From Planctomycetota bacterium (lineage in GTDB: Bacteria; Planctomycetota; Phycisphaerae; Sedimentisphaerales; Anaerobacaceae), in assembly GCA_023481165.1 (NCBI GenBank), contig JAMCWO010000051.1, forward strand, positions 1-59,482: a DNA stretch of 59,482 nucleotides. The letters are read 5' to 3'. Position numbers and translations under genes: made by a program. Positions 7,100 through 15,407 of this stretch are shown piece after piece (the first letter of the stretch is position 1; every line of letters starts with the position of its first letter). The notes beneath the pieces are model-generated. The model ran no database searches. It was not told where the DNA came from and saw only the letters and a program-made list of their open reading frames with translations.

Positions 7100-9364
7100 A
7101 TGATTTCCATGTGTCACACGTTGGCTCTGTGGATCGCACTCGCGGTTCCGCTCTCATCCGCTCCGAGCCAGGAGATGGATCTTGTCCGGGACGGTCAAGC
7201 GGTGGCGGTCATCGTGGTCGACGCACCTGCGGTGCCAAGTCTGGGAAGGAGCAAGCAGGCGAAAGGACGTGGTTTCCTGTGCAGCGATTCGACGGCGGCC
7301 GGCGTGCTGGCGGACTGGATCGAGAAGATCACGGAGGTTCGCTTGCCGGTGGTAGCCCAGGCTCCGAAGGATGGACCCGCGATCTACGTGGGAAAGGCGG
7401 CGCGCGCGGCGGGCCTGCAGCTTGACGATATCGACAGCCCGACCAGGGAAGGGCTGCGTATCGTCAGCGATGGACGGACCAGGGTGCTCCTCGCCGGCCA
7501 GAATGAGGATGCGACGGTCAAGGCCGCCTGCCGATTCCTGGAGCAACTCGGCTGCTGGTACTTCATGGACAATGCCCTGGGCGAGGTCTATCCCAAGAGC
7601 AAGACCTTGACCGTAGGCAAACTCCACCTCGCTGAGAAGCCCGGTTTCCTGCTGCGAAAGATCTGGGGCTCGCAATGGACCGGCCCGAGCCTCTGGAAAG
7701 TCTGGAATGGCGATGGTGGCACGTCGCTATCCACGCAACACGCCTGGGGCGCCTATGTGGATCAGGGCTTATTCGACACCCACCCCGAGTACTTCGCTCT
7801 GCGCAACGGGGAGCGCAAAAAGGGCGACTGGTATTGCACGTCCAATCCCGAATTGCGGAAGATCTTCGCACAAGGAGTCCTGGCCCGGGGCGAGGCCAAC
7901 CCCTCGATCTCCCCGCCGGATGGGACCGGTTATTGCCAATGCGACGTCTGTCGGGCCCAGGATGACCCGAAGAGCCTGGAGCCCTCGTCCGGCACGGTCA
8001 ATGTGACGAACCGCTATGTGGATTTCTTCGACGCCGTCGCGAAAGAGGTGGCGAAGGTCCATCCCGAATGGCTGCTGAACTTCTATTGCTACGCGGACTA
8101 CACGCAGCCGCCCACCACGAATGTCAAACTGTCCCCCAACCTGGTGGCCTGGATCGCGCCGATCCGCTACTCGCGGTTTCATCGCATCGGCAGTCCCAAC
8201 TCGCCCAGCACCACGCAGCTCGCCGACGTGCTCGACAAGTGGGCGGCCTCGGCCCGACACATCGCTTACCGCACGTACAACTACAATCTCGCCGAATGTC
8301 TGGTCCCGTTCTCGAAACTCTCCCTCTGGGCCCATGACATTCCCTATCTCAAGGCCAAGGGCTGCATCGCCATCAGCCTGGAGTCGCTCGCGAACTGGGA
8401 GATCTATGGCCCGCACTTGTACCAGAGCATTCGCTTAGCCTACGATCCCGGGGCGGATGCCGAGGCGATGATGGAGGACTACTTCCTGAAGTTCTACGGC
8501 CCGCAGGCCGGCCCGTTCCTGAAGCAATACTGGCTGAGCCTCGACCGGGCCTTCGCGAACCTCAAGTGCGAGTCCGGCAGCTTTTACGCGCTCCATCTGG
8601 TGTACACGCATCCGTCCCTGGAGCAATGGGAGGGTCTCATCCAAAAGGCGGCCGACGCCGTGAAGGATGACCCGACCTACGCAGCGCGTGTGGCTTTGAC
8701 GGCCGCGGGTCTCCGGAACGCCCGGCAGTACATCCAGATGCGGGACGCGATGAACAGCGGCGACTTCCGCACGGCCAAGAACATCTACGATGACCTCTAT
8801 GCGCGCAACGCGGCAGAAGTGACCAAAGGCTACAGCAACCAGTACACGCCTGATTACCTGCAGCGTTTCGTGGGAGTCCAGGTGGCCGCCGGTGCAGCGA
8901 CGACGGCGGCACTGAACCAGGTCCTTCAGGTCCTGCCGGACCGCATGAGGCTGGCCTACGATGAGCAGGATCAGGGAGCAGAACAGGGTTGGCACCGACC
9001 GGACTTCGACGATTCGGCGTGGCGCCAGGTCGCCACGTATGGCAACACCCTGAACGCCCAGGGTCTGCCCGACACCAAGTCGTCCCTGTGGTACCGCACG
9101 TCCATCGATGTGCCCGGCGAACACAAGCGCTTGAGCCTGTTCTTCACGGAGGTCGATGGCCAGGGGGTCACAGTTTACATCAACGGTCGTCAGGTGGCGT
9201 CCCTGGGCAAGGAGGCCTCGCGCAAGCCATTCGAGGTCGATGTCACCGATGCCGTCACGGCAGGCCGGAACACCGTGGCCCTCAAGGTCGATCACCGCAA
9301 GATCACCGAACTTTTCCTCGGCGGCATCCTCCGCCCAATCCTGCTGATCGAGAGACCTTCGTAG
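7100..9364 (+). CDS. DUF4838-domain secreted protein, probable glycan-related enzyme
   Basis: 754 residues. It starts with a signal peptide (hydrophobic residues 5-18, cleavage near SSAPSQ). An alpha-glucuronidase-like N-terminal domain with VYFMD/GCWYFMDNALGE follows. The DUF4838 region has the expected HPEYFALRNGERK near residue 230 and a CQCDVCRAQD cysteine cluster. From about residue 628 a jelly-roll reads GWHRPDFDDSAWRQV and VYINGRQVASLG, as in GH2-type sugar-binding domains. The ATG at 7100 has GGAGG nine bases upstream; the earlier GTG at 7085 overlaps that site. DUF4838 proteins are predicted carbohydrate-active, but no substrate can be named. Gene order suggests isolated transcription. 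Confidence 0.82.
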   Translation: MISMCHTLALWIALAVPLSSAPSQEMDLVRDGQAVAVIVVDAPAVPSLGRSKQAKGRGFLCSDSTAAGVLADWIEKITEVRLPVVAQAPKDGPAIYVGKAARAAGLQLDDIDSPTREGLRIVSDGRTRVLLAGQNEDATVKAACRFLEQLGCWYFMDNALGEVYPKSKTLTVGKLHLAEKPGFLLRKIWGSQWTGPSLWKVWNGDGGTSLSTQHAWGAYVDQGLFDTHPEYFALRNGERKKGDWYCTSNPELRKIFAQGVLARGEANPSISPPDGTGYCQCDVCRAQDDPKSLEPSSGTVNVTNRYVDFFDAVAKEVAKVHPEWLLNFYCYADYTQPPTTNVKLSPNLVAWIAPIRYSRFHRIGSPNSPSTTQLADVLDKWAASARHIAYRTYNYNLAECLVPFSKLSLWAHDIPYLKAKGCIAISLESLANWEIYGPHLYQSIRLAYDPGADAEAMMEDYFLKFYGPQAGPFLKQYWLSLDRAFANLKCESGSFYALHLVYTHPSLEQWEGLIQKAADAVKDDPTYAARVALTAAGLRNARQYIQMRDAMNSGDFRTAKNIYDDLYARNAAEVTKGYSNQYTPDYLQRFVGVQVAAGAATTAALNQVLQVLPDRMRLAYDEQDQGAEQGWHRPDFDDSAWRQVATYGNTLNAQGLPDTKSSLWYRTSIDVPGEHKRLSLFFTEVDGQGVTVYINGRQVASLGKEASRKPFEVDVTDAVTAGRNTVALKVDHRKITELFLGGILRPILLIERPS

Positions 9365-9418
9365 CATGGGCATCTTGCCCATGAGTATCGCGGGCGTCTC
9401 GCCCGTGTCGGCATACTC

Positions 9419-9485
9419 GTAGGGTGCGTACCACGCACCATCCCTTGTCACTCGACATGTCTGCGGTGCGTGGTACGCATCCTAC
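9419..9485. repeat. 67-base hairpin element (GTAGGGTGCG type)
   Basis: Inverted arms of 21 bases at 9419-9439 and 9465-9485, beginning GTAGGGTGCGTACC, with one mismatch. Just upstream, 9366-9405 holds smaller hairpins with the words GGGCATCTTGCCC and GGGCGTCTCGCCC. A related 22-base pair of arms lies at 29544-29615, and half-copies beginning TGTAGGGTGGGG lie near 37809 and 45425. Confidence 0.65.
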
Positions 9486-9623
9486 CGACCCTCAGCCCCA
9501 ATACACTATCGCGTCCGCGTTAGCCAGTCTCGCGTGCGGAAACGGCGGGACCTGCCCTTTCCGCCGTGTGTCGGGCTTGGTAGAATTGTCGCGTGTCAAT
9601 TCCTCGTGGTAAGGAGTGGGAAT

Positions 9624-10481
9624 ATGAAAGAAGACCTGTCAAAAGTGTCTCAGCGGTCTCGCATCTCGCGCCGAGGCTTCGTGGGGACCACGGCGGCGAC
9701 GCTTTGTCTTGTAGGTGGTTCTACGGCTGCCACAGCCCCGGAACAACAGACCCTCAAGCCGGAATTGTCCCCCGCCGTCCAGATGCAGTTTCTGCGCCCT
9801 GGCCAATTGGAGAAGGCCCTGCGTGCGTTTCCCGTAGTCTATGTACCGTTCGGACTGATCGAGTGGCACGGCCGGCACCTGCCGCTCGGCAACGATGCCC
9901 TCAAGGCCCATGCGATCCTGGTCAAGACGGCCGAGCAGTTCGGCGGCGTCGTGTACCCGCCGGTCTACTTCCACAACGGCTTCCCGCAGGAGTCGCTGGT
10001 GCCGGTCCTGACCTCCCTGTTCCAGCGACTCAAGAGAACCGGCGTCCGGGTCATCCTGGGTGTCTCCGGCCACAACGTGCAGGGCCAGATCGACATGATC
10101 GACAAGGCCCTGGCCCCGGTCGTCGCGGACAAGACTGTCGCCGGCATGGGACTGTGGGAGATCACGCTCAGCCGCGGCCCCGACTCCGGCACGGACCACG
10201 CCGCCAAGTGGGAGACCTCGAACATGATGTTCCTGTACCCGAACCTCGTGGACATGTCCACGTTGGGCGACGGCCCGCTGGCCCCCAATATGAAGCCGCC
10301 CGACGGCATCGGCGGCTTGGACCCGCGCAAGTACGCTTCCGCGGAAATCGGCCGCCGCAATATCGAGCTCGCCGCCCAGGCGATCGGCAAAAAGGCGAAG
10401 GAGCTTCTCGAATCGCTGCCGGAGGACCAGAGATCGTTCAACTTGCCGGCGATCCGGCCCGGCGATTGGTGGATGATTTGA
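9624..10481 (+). CDS. Tat-exported creatininase-family amidohydrolase
   Basis: 285 residues. A Tat leader, ISRRGFVGTT, lies near residue 13. The creatininase metal site reads EWHGRHLPLGND at 80-91 (Glu80, His82, Asp91), with SGHN at 149-152 (His150) and AAKWETS with Glu197. These enzymes hydrolyse cyclic or linear amides using two metal ions; the substrate here is unknown. The ATG has AAGGAG upstream. The nitrilase gene begins two bases after the stop, so the two are certainly co-transcribed and may act on one nitrogenous compound, one outside and one inside the cell. Export of a creatininase is less usual than a cytoplasmic form. Confidence 0.85.
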   Translation: MKEDLSKVSQRSRISRRGFVGTTAATLCLVGGSTAATAPEQQTLKPELSPAVQMQFLRPGQLEKALRAFPVVYVPFGLIEWHGRHLPLGNDALKAHAILVKTAEQFGGVVYPPVYFHNGFPQESLVPVLTSLFQRLKRTGVRVILGVSGHNVQGQIDMIDKALAPVVADKTVAGMGLWEITLSRGPDSGTDHAAKWETSNMMFLYPNLVDMSTLGDGPLAPNMKPPDGIGGLDPRKYASAEIGRRNIELAAQAIGKKAKELLESLPEDQRSFNLPAIRPGDWWMI

Positions 10482-10483
10482 TT

Positions 10484-11455
10484 ATGAGAAAGATTCGCGT
10501 TGCCTCGGTTCAGATCGAGTCCACCGCGGGAGGTAAGCAGGCGAACCTGGCCAAGATCGAAGGCTTCGTCCAGCATGCGGCGGCGCAGGGGGTCGAGCTG
10601 ATCGCCTTCCCGGAATGCTGCATCACCGGCTACTGGTTCCTGCGGAACTTGTCGCGCCAGCAGTTGCAGGCCGTGGCGGAGCCGGTCTTCGAGGGCCCAT
10701 CCTCCCAGGCGCTCATGCGCCTGGCAAGACAGTACCGCATGATCATCGGAGCCGGCCTGATCGAGATCGACGGCCAGCAGATGTACAACACGTATGTCGT
10801 CGCGATGCCCCACGGCGACTTCCGGCGGCACCGCAAGGTTCATTCTTTCGTCAATGAGCACCTGTCCTGCGGCTCGCAATTCACGGTGTTCGACACGCCG
10901 CTCGGCTGTCGCGTCGCCGTGCTGACCTGCTACGACAACAACATCGGGGAGAACGTGCGGATCGTCGCCCTGCAAGGAGCGGAGGTCCTGCTCGCGCCGC
11001 ACCAGACGGGCGGCTGCAAGACGCCCAGCCCCGGCTGCATGGGTCTGATCGACCGGTGGCTCTGGGAGAATCGCCAGCGGAACCCCGAGGCCATCGAGGC
11101 CGAATTCAAAGGCCCCAAGGGCCGCCAATGGCTGATGACCTGGCTGCCCTCCCGCGCCCACGATAATGGCCTGTTCCTGATCTTCAGCAACGGCGTGGGC
11201 CTGGACGATAACGAGGTTCGCACCGGCAACGCCATGATCCTGGACCCCTACGGCCGCATCCTCGCGGAGACCTGGAAAGCCACGGACGACATGGTCGTCG
11301 CCGACCTCGATCCCGCCCTGCGGGACAACTGCACCGGCCTGCGCTGGATCAGATCCCGCCGCCCCGAACTCTACGGCCCCTTGACGGTTCCCACCGGCCT
11401 GGAGACAGACATGCGCAGCTCCCGCTTCGGTACAGACAAACCCGCCGGGTCTTGA
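10484..11455 (+). CDS. Carbon-nitrogen hydrolase (nitrilase superfamily)
   Basis: 323 residues containing the complete Glu-Lys-Cys triad: Glu44 in FPECC, Lys118 in HRKVHSF and Cys149 in LTCYDNN. Members cleave amides, nitriles or carbamoyl groups; the exact substrate is not predictable. There is no leader, so it acts in the cytoplasm. It lies two bases after the creatininase. The last 15 residues (RSSRFGTDKPAGS) lie against the breakpoint of a truncated acyltransferase and may not be original sequence. Confidence 0.88.
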   Translation: MRKIRVASVQIESTAGGKQANLAKIEGFVQHAAAQGVELIAFPECCITGYWFLRNLSRQQLQAVAEPVFEGPSSQALMRLARQYRMIIGAGLIEIDGQQMYNTYVVAMPHGDFRRHRKVHSFVNEHLSCGSQFTVFDTPLGCRVAVLTCYDNNIGENVRIVALQGAEVLLAPHQTGGCKTPSPGCMGLIDRWLWENRQRNPEAIEAEFKGPKGRQWLMTWLPSRAHDNGLFLIFSNGVGLDDNEVRTGNAMILDPYGRILAETWKATDDMVVADLDPALRDNCTGLRWIRSRRPELYGPLTVPTGLETDMRSSRFGTDKPAGS

Positions 11456-12229
11456 TTCTCCGCTGGTGTTCTGGACCGCGCTTTACCTGGGATGGCAGGC
11501 CTCTTTCGCAGAGGTCACGCTGCGCTCTGTCGTCGCCAGAGTGGTTCGGGGCAATCCTTTCATTCATCTCTGGTATCTTTACATGCTGGCCGGCCTGTAC
11601 TTCATTACCCCGGCCCTCCAAGCCCTGGTCCGCGCCACAAGCCGCCGGGAGCAGATCGGGCTTGTCGTCCCGCTGCTGCTCGCTGTTTCCGCCCATGATC
11701 TGATCAACACGCTCACGGCCGCCCCGGGCAAAGCCACCCTCTTCTCGCGCTTCGTTCCCTACATTCCCTACTATCTCTGCGGATTCCTGCTGACACAATG
11801 GGTGGTGCCGGGCCGATGGGTCAAATTCATGGCGGCCGGGGTGATCGCCGTGTGGCTTGGGATTGCCACAGGCACCGGGCTGCTGTTCTCGCGCGCCCAG
11901 TCTTATCTTGTCAGCCCCCTCTGTCCCTTCGTCATGTTGATGTCGGTGGGGTGGGCGTCTTCCTCTTGGTCTCGAGCTTCTTCCGACCGGGCGGAAGCAA
12001 CGAGGGAGCCTCCCGGAAGGTTCTGCATTTTCTGGACGAGAGGTCGTTCGGCATCTATCTCGTCCACATGCTCTTTCGGCTCCTCCTGGAGCAACGCCAG
12101 ATGTACACCCGATACATCGTTCCCCAGCCGCTCTTTTCCATCCCCCTGGTCTCCGCCCTCGTCATCCTTGCCTCCCTGCTCGTCACTTCTTTCCTCAAAG
12201 CGGTCCCCGGACTTCGGCGAGTTGTATAG
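11451..12229 (+). pseudogene. Acyltransferase-3 family protein, 5'-truncated and frameshifted
   Basis: From 11451 the frame reads LDSPLVFWTALYLGW, then HLWYLYMLAGLYFITPAL and several hydrophobic helices to about 11945, as in OafA/YrhL membrane acyltransferases. At a G-run (11946-11953) the frame changes, and the continuation VFLLVSSFFRP...LDERSFGIYLVHMLFR ends at 12229 with the usual C-terminal helix. The N-terminal half with the catalytic His is missing. The 5' break falls at the nitrilase stop codon. The frameshift could be a sequencing error in the homopolymer, but the truncation would remain. Confidence 0.7.
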
Positions 12230-12474
12230 CAGCCCGGAATTCCCGTCCGGCCGACGCAGACGCAACAAATGCTGGCGCTGCGGTGATCGCCGATACGAGA
12301 TCCTGTGTCCGATGCCCTCCTGGAATTCAATATTCCGGGCAAAGTTGAAGACTCCGCTCTCCAAGGAGTCAGACAGGACGGAGACGAGCTTCGCAGTTAG
12401 AACTGTCACGATCAACGGGCGCCATGCGGCCCCTTGCCAAAGAAACCTTTCTGGTTCTTGACCGGGTTTTCGGG

Positions 12475-12480
12475 TATAAT
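12475..12480 (+). promoter_or_regulatory. Candidate -10 box for small lipoprotein
   Basis: TATAAT lies 22 bases before the ATG at 12502. A TTGACC at 12458-12463 is only 11 bases upstream, too close for a standard -35, so only the -10 element is supported. Confidence 0.35.
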
Positions 12481-12501
12481 GGGGACGTAAAGGAGAAGGG
12501 T

Positions 12502-12666
12502 ATGAAAAGGTTATTGCTCGCCTTGCTGCTCCTGCTGTCCGGGTGCCAAGCCTTCAGCGCCGTCACCAGGATCGGGGTGAACTTCGACCGCACCAGTCTT
12601 GCGGGTGATGCACAGGTTGCCTGCCCCGCCGATGAGACTCTTGTCGGCGCGGAAACGGCCAAATAG
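12502..12666 (+). CDS. Small predicted lipoprotein
   Basis: 54 residues: MKRLLLALLLLLSGCQAF is a lipoprotein signal peptide with lipobox LSGC and Cys15. The mature part is about 40 residues with no recognisable domain. A good ribosome site (AGGAG) and a TATAAT at 12475-12480 support expression. The mature part is short enough that this could be the start of a truncated gene. It stands between the broken acyltransferase and the convergent PEP-CTERM gene. Confidence 0.55.
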   Translation: MKRLLLALLLLLSGCQAFSAVTRIGVNFDRTSLAGDAQVACPADETLVGAETAK

Positions 12667-12747
12667 GCTGGCCCCCTGCGCACGCCGGGTCGCGGGGAGA
12701 TCGTCGCTTCTTGCCGGCGTATCGGGATCGTCCGCCTCGGGCGTTGC

Positions 12748-13437
12748 TTACAGGGCATGGCGTCTGCGGAACCAGCCTGCCAGGGCCGCACCCAGGCCGC
12801 ACAGGACGAGGGCGCCGGGGGCGGGAATCGTTACGAGCATGTCCTGATGGCGGTACTGGAGATCGCCGGCGTGGCCGGCGCCGTACAGGTTCAATACCCG
12901 GACATTTCCCCAGCCGGTCCAACGGCCCGAGTCCACCGCGTTCTGGGCCGCGGTGTAGAACGTGTCCTGCAGCGAGCCGGCGCTCCAGGTCCGGGCGGTC
13001 TCGTCCTCGAGATACCAGATCACGTCCTGCAGGGCCCCGGCCGAGTTGGAGCGCCCGGTGCCGGGAGTGTAGTCGTACCCGGACAGGGCGCCGGCCTGGA
13101 AGCTCGCGTAGAGGTAAGCGGTCCTGGCGTCCAAAGGATCGCCGCCGCCCGGCCCTGCGGGTCCGTTATTCGCGCCGCCCGCGATCGCCTCCGTGCCGAT
13201 CTGTACGTCATAGGTCGAGCCCGGGATGGCAAACTCGGTCGCCTCGACGCAAAAACTCTGAAACGGTCCGACTTGGCCTGTCAGAGCCGCACACGCCGCA
13301 TCGGGCACAAGTGTGTATTCGCCCCCGTTGCCGGAGTGGTACCCGGACGTTTGCGTCACGATGATGGTCGGGGTCGCCAGAGTGGAGCCCGTGAGCAGGG
13401 CACAGCTTAGTAGCATGCAGATACCAATTTTGGGCAT
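12748..13437 (-). CDS. PEP-CTERM sorting-domain protein
   Basis: 229 residues. There is an N-terminal signal peptide (MPKIGICMLLSCALLTGSTLA). The C-terminal sorting tag has the PEP-like motif IPAPGAL, a hydrophobic helix (VLCGLGAALAGWF) and a terminal RRRHAL. Such tags are recognised by an exosortase (EpsH) and the protein is then cut from the membrane. The middle, rich in Gly, Thr and Tyr, has two Cys and no known enzymatic motif. The start is supported by GGAGGTGATGGA upstream. No exosortase is in this window, so it must be encoded elsewhere if the system works. Confidence 0.85.
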   Translation of the reverse strand: MPKIGICMLLSCALLTGSTLATPTIIVTQTSGYHSGNGGEYTLVPDAACAALTGQVGPFQSFCVEATEFAIPGSTYDVQIGTEAIAGGANNGPAGPGGGDPLDARTAYLYASFQAGALSGYDYTPGTGRSNSAGALQDVIWYLEDETARTWSAGSLQDTFYTAAQNAVDSGRWTGWGNVRVLNLYGAGHAGDLQYRHQDMLVTIPAPGALVLCGLGAALAGWFRRRHAL

Positions 13438-13607
13438 TCCATCACCTCCATGCGAAAGAGGGCTCTCCATATCACCTCGTAGCCGTGCTTGCGCACGCTA
13501 CACGCATTACAATATCCAAGTACGGCATCCGATGTCAATAGTTCAGGGCCGCAATCTGTCCCGATTCACACTTTTTTTCTCGGTAGGAGAGTCTTGCTGG
13601 CCGGACA

Positions 13608-14795
13608 TTACGCCGGGCCGCCCAGGAAGCCCTCGTGGTAGAAGACGGGCTGGTAGCCGTTCTCCGTCACCCAGCGGATGGCCGTGTCGAGCCGCTGGAA
13701 GTGGTCGGGACGGTAGTTGACATAGAAAGGCCAGAAGTACTGCTCATGTGTGAACAGGTCCATGATCTCCGCCTGGTTCGGGTCCTTCCCGAGGGGCGCC
13801 AAGGTCGGGACGATCTGGTCGACGGTCACGTTGTTGCAGACGATATCGACTTTGGAGAACACGATGCCGCTGTCGAAGTCCATGAGGGCATCGTGGCGGG
13901 ACAGATACTCGGACCGCGCATCGTCGAGCAGGTAGTTGACGTCCCAGCCGTCCTTCGCCCGGGTGAAGAAGCCGCTGAGCACGCGGACGCCCCGCTCGTA
14001 GAGCGGCTGGAGTGCCGTGGGCAGCACCATGCCCCAGTGGATAACCGTGGGCGGCGTGTACGTCTGCGCGCCGGCAAAGCGGAGGATCTGCTCCGCCACC
14101 TGGTCGAAGTCCGCCGTCAGCTTGGCCGGCGCCGCGTTCTGGTAGGGGCGGTCCGGCAGGTTGGCGTGGGCGTGGAAGGCCAGCCGGAGCCAGTCGGCGT
14201 TGTCCCGCCACTCGCCTTGGTAGCGATCGGGGAATTGGGGCAACTCGAAGCCGTCGTCGGTCGTGTAGTAAATGTTGAGCACGAAGCGGGCCCCGTATTT
14301 TGAATGCAGCTCGCGGAGACCTTTGAGATAGAAGCAGTCGAACAACGAGGCATATTTCTTTTGCGCGATGTCGCGCAGGAAGAAGCTGTTGTCGTCGATG
14401 GAGAAGCGATAGCGGGGCCGGGAATGCCGGTCCCAGACCACGCGCACGCGGTGTTCCTGCCGGCCCTGACTGCCTGCGGCGACAGCGGTGATCTCCGTCT
14501 CCTTCTGGCGCAGCACCAGATCAGCGCGAAAGCTCGTACCCTCGCGCTGTGCGCGTGCACCGTTGACGATGACCGTATCCCCGACCGGCGCTCGGCCCAA
14601 GACGCGAATCTTCAGGCCGGCGTCCGTCTGCGCGCCGTGCCGGTGATTCAGGACCGCGCCATGGAAGGGTTCTTCGATCCTCAGTGCCGGCCCCGGCTGT
14701 CCGTACGCTGTCTGCCGGCCCGGCACAAGGGCGGCCGCCGTCCCCGCCGTTGTCGCCTGGAGAAACTGGCGTCGTGTCGCTGCTACCCTGTCCAT
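13608..14795 (-). CDS. Tat-exported polysaccharide deacetylase-like protein
   Basis: 395 residues with a twin-arginine leader (TRRQFLQATT near residue 7). A beta-rich stretch follows (about 40-135), then a barrel-like part: RYRFSIDDNSFFLRDI near 143, RFVLNIYYTTDDGFELP near 183, FHAHANLPDRPY near 219, TPPTVIHWGM near 258 and YQPVFYHEGFLGG at the end. The DD and HAH elements resemble the NodB-type metal site of deacetylase-fold enzymes, but I cannot match the full motif set, so the reaction is uncertain. The start has GGGAGG upstream. It is transcribed alone. Confidence 0.6.
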   Translation of the reverse strand: MDRVAATRRQFLQATTAGTAAALVPGRQTAYGQPGPALRIEEPFHGAVLNHRHGAQTDAGLKIRVLGRAPVGDTVIVNGARAQREGTSFRADLVLRQKETEITAVAAGSQGRQEHRVRVVWDRHSRPRYRFSIDDNSFFLRDIAQKKYASLFDCFYLKGLRELHSKYGARFVLNIYYTTDDGFELPQFPDRYQGEWRDNADWLRLAFHAHANLPDRPYQNAAPAKLTADFDQVAEQILRFAGAQTYTPPTVIHWGMVLPTALQPLYERGVRVLSGFFTRAKDGWDVNYLLDDARSEYLSRHDALMDFDSGIVFSKVDIVCNNVTVDQIVPTLAPLGKDPNQAEIMDLFTHEQYFWPFYVNYRPDHFQRLDTAIRWVTENGYQPVFYHEGFLGGPA

Positions 14796-14964
14796 GAGGA
14801 GCCTCCCGTCCTTTCTGCTGGCCGATGCCGGGCCGGTGCACCCTTGAATCCGGGAACACGAATTGATACGGTATATCGTACAGGCCATACAATAACACAC
14901 AGGAAAGGGTGTGCATAGCACAGGATCGTCGCGTTGGTAGTGTGCTCGTCAGAGCATAGGAAGC

Positions 14965-15058
14965 GTGTCGCGGGCATCTTGCCCGCGATTCGAGGGCGAG
15001 ACGCCCTCGACACGATGCGGCCAGGATGGCCGCGACACAAACGCCTTAGGGCGTCACT
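14965..15058. repeat. Triple-hairpin intergenic element upstream of tRNA-Leu
   Basis: Between GTGTCG (14965) and CGACAC (15033) lie three hairpins in a row: GCGGGCATCTTGCCCGC, GAGGGCGAGACGCCCTC and GCGGCCAGGATGGCCGC. A fragment of the GTTTGTAGTG element (GGCGTCACTACAAAC, reversed) follows to 15064. Similar hairpin words are at 9366-9405 and 48446-48475. Confidence 0.6.
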
Positions 15059-15073
15059 ACAAACGGACCCGCC

Positions 15074-15157
15074 GGCCGAGTGGCGGAATGGGCAGACGCT
15101 GGGGACTTAAAATCCCCTGCCCGCAAGGGCGTATGGGTTCAAATCCCATCTCGGCCA
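15074..15157 (+). tRNA. tRNA-Leu (anticodon UAA)
   Basis: GGCCGAG (15074-15080) pairs perfectly with CTCGGCC (15150-15156). U8 and G9 follow; the D stem is GCG/CGC. The anticodon stem GGGGA/TCCCC encloses CTTAAAA, giving anticodon TAA. A class II long variable arm (GCCCGCAAGGGC region) and a GGTTCAAATCC T-arm are present. CCA is not encoded. The 84-base length fits tRNA-Leu. Confidence 0.96.
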
Positions 15158-15407
15158 TTGGCAGCCCACGCCGCAGGGGGCGGTAGGCGCGAATCATCAT
15201 TCGCCCGTACCAGGGCGGACAGATCCTTGATTGTCCCTCTGCCCGTAGGGAATTCCCTTGATCGGCGGCGGCCGATTGCCGATAACACGGGCACTGATGG
15301 CCTGGGATCGCGGCATCAGCGGATCCACGGGGCCCGCGAAACAGTTTGAAGAAACCCGGGCCTCTATGGTATCGTACTCGTTTTGCTTGTTTCGCATGGA
15401 GAATGCT

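Noticed and set aside
9365-9485. Integron attC-like site
   Set aside because: The hairpins are perfect simple palindromes without R'/R'' core sites, and no integrase or cassette order is visible.
15030-15073. tRNA-Leu promoter
   Set aside because: The region is filled by palindromic repeats and no acceptable -35/-10 pair could be placed.
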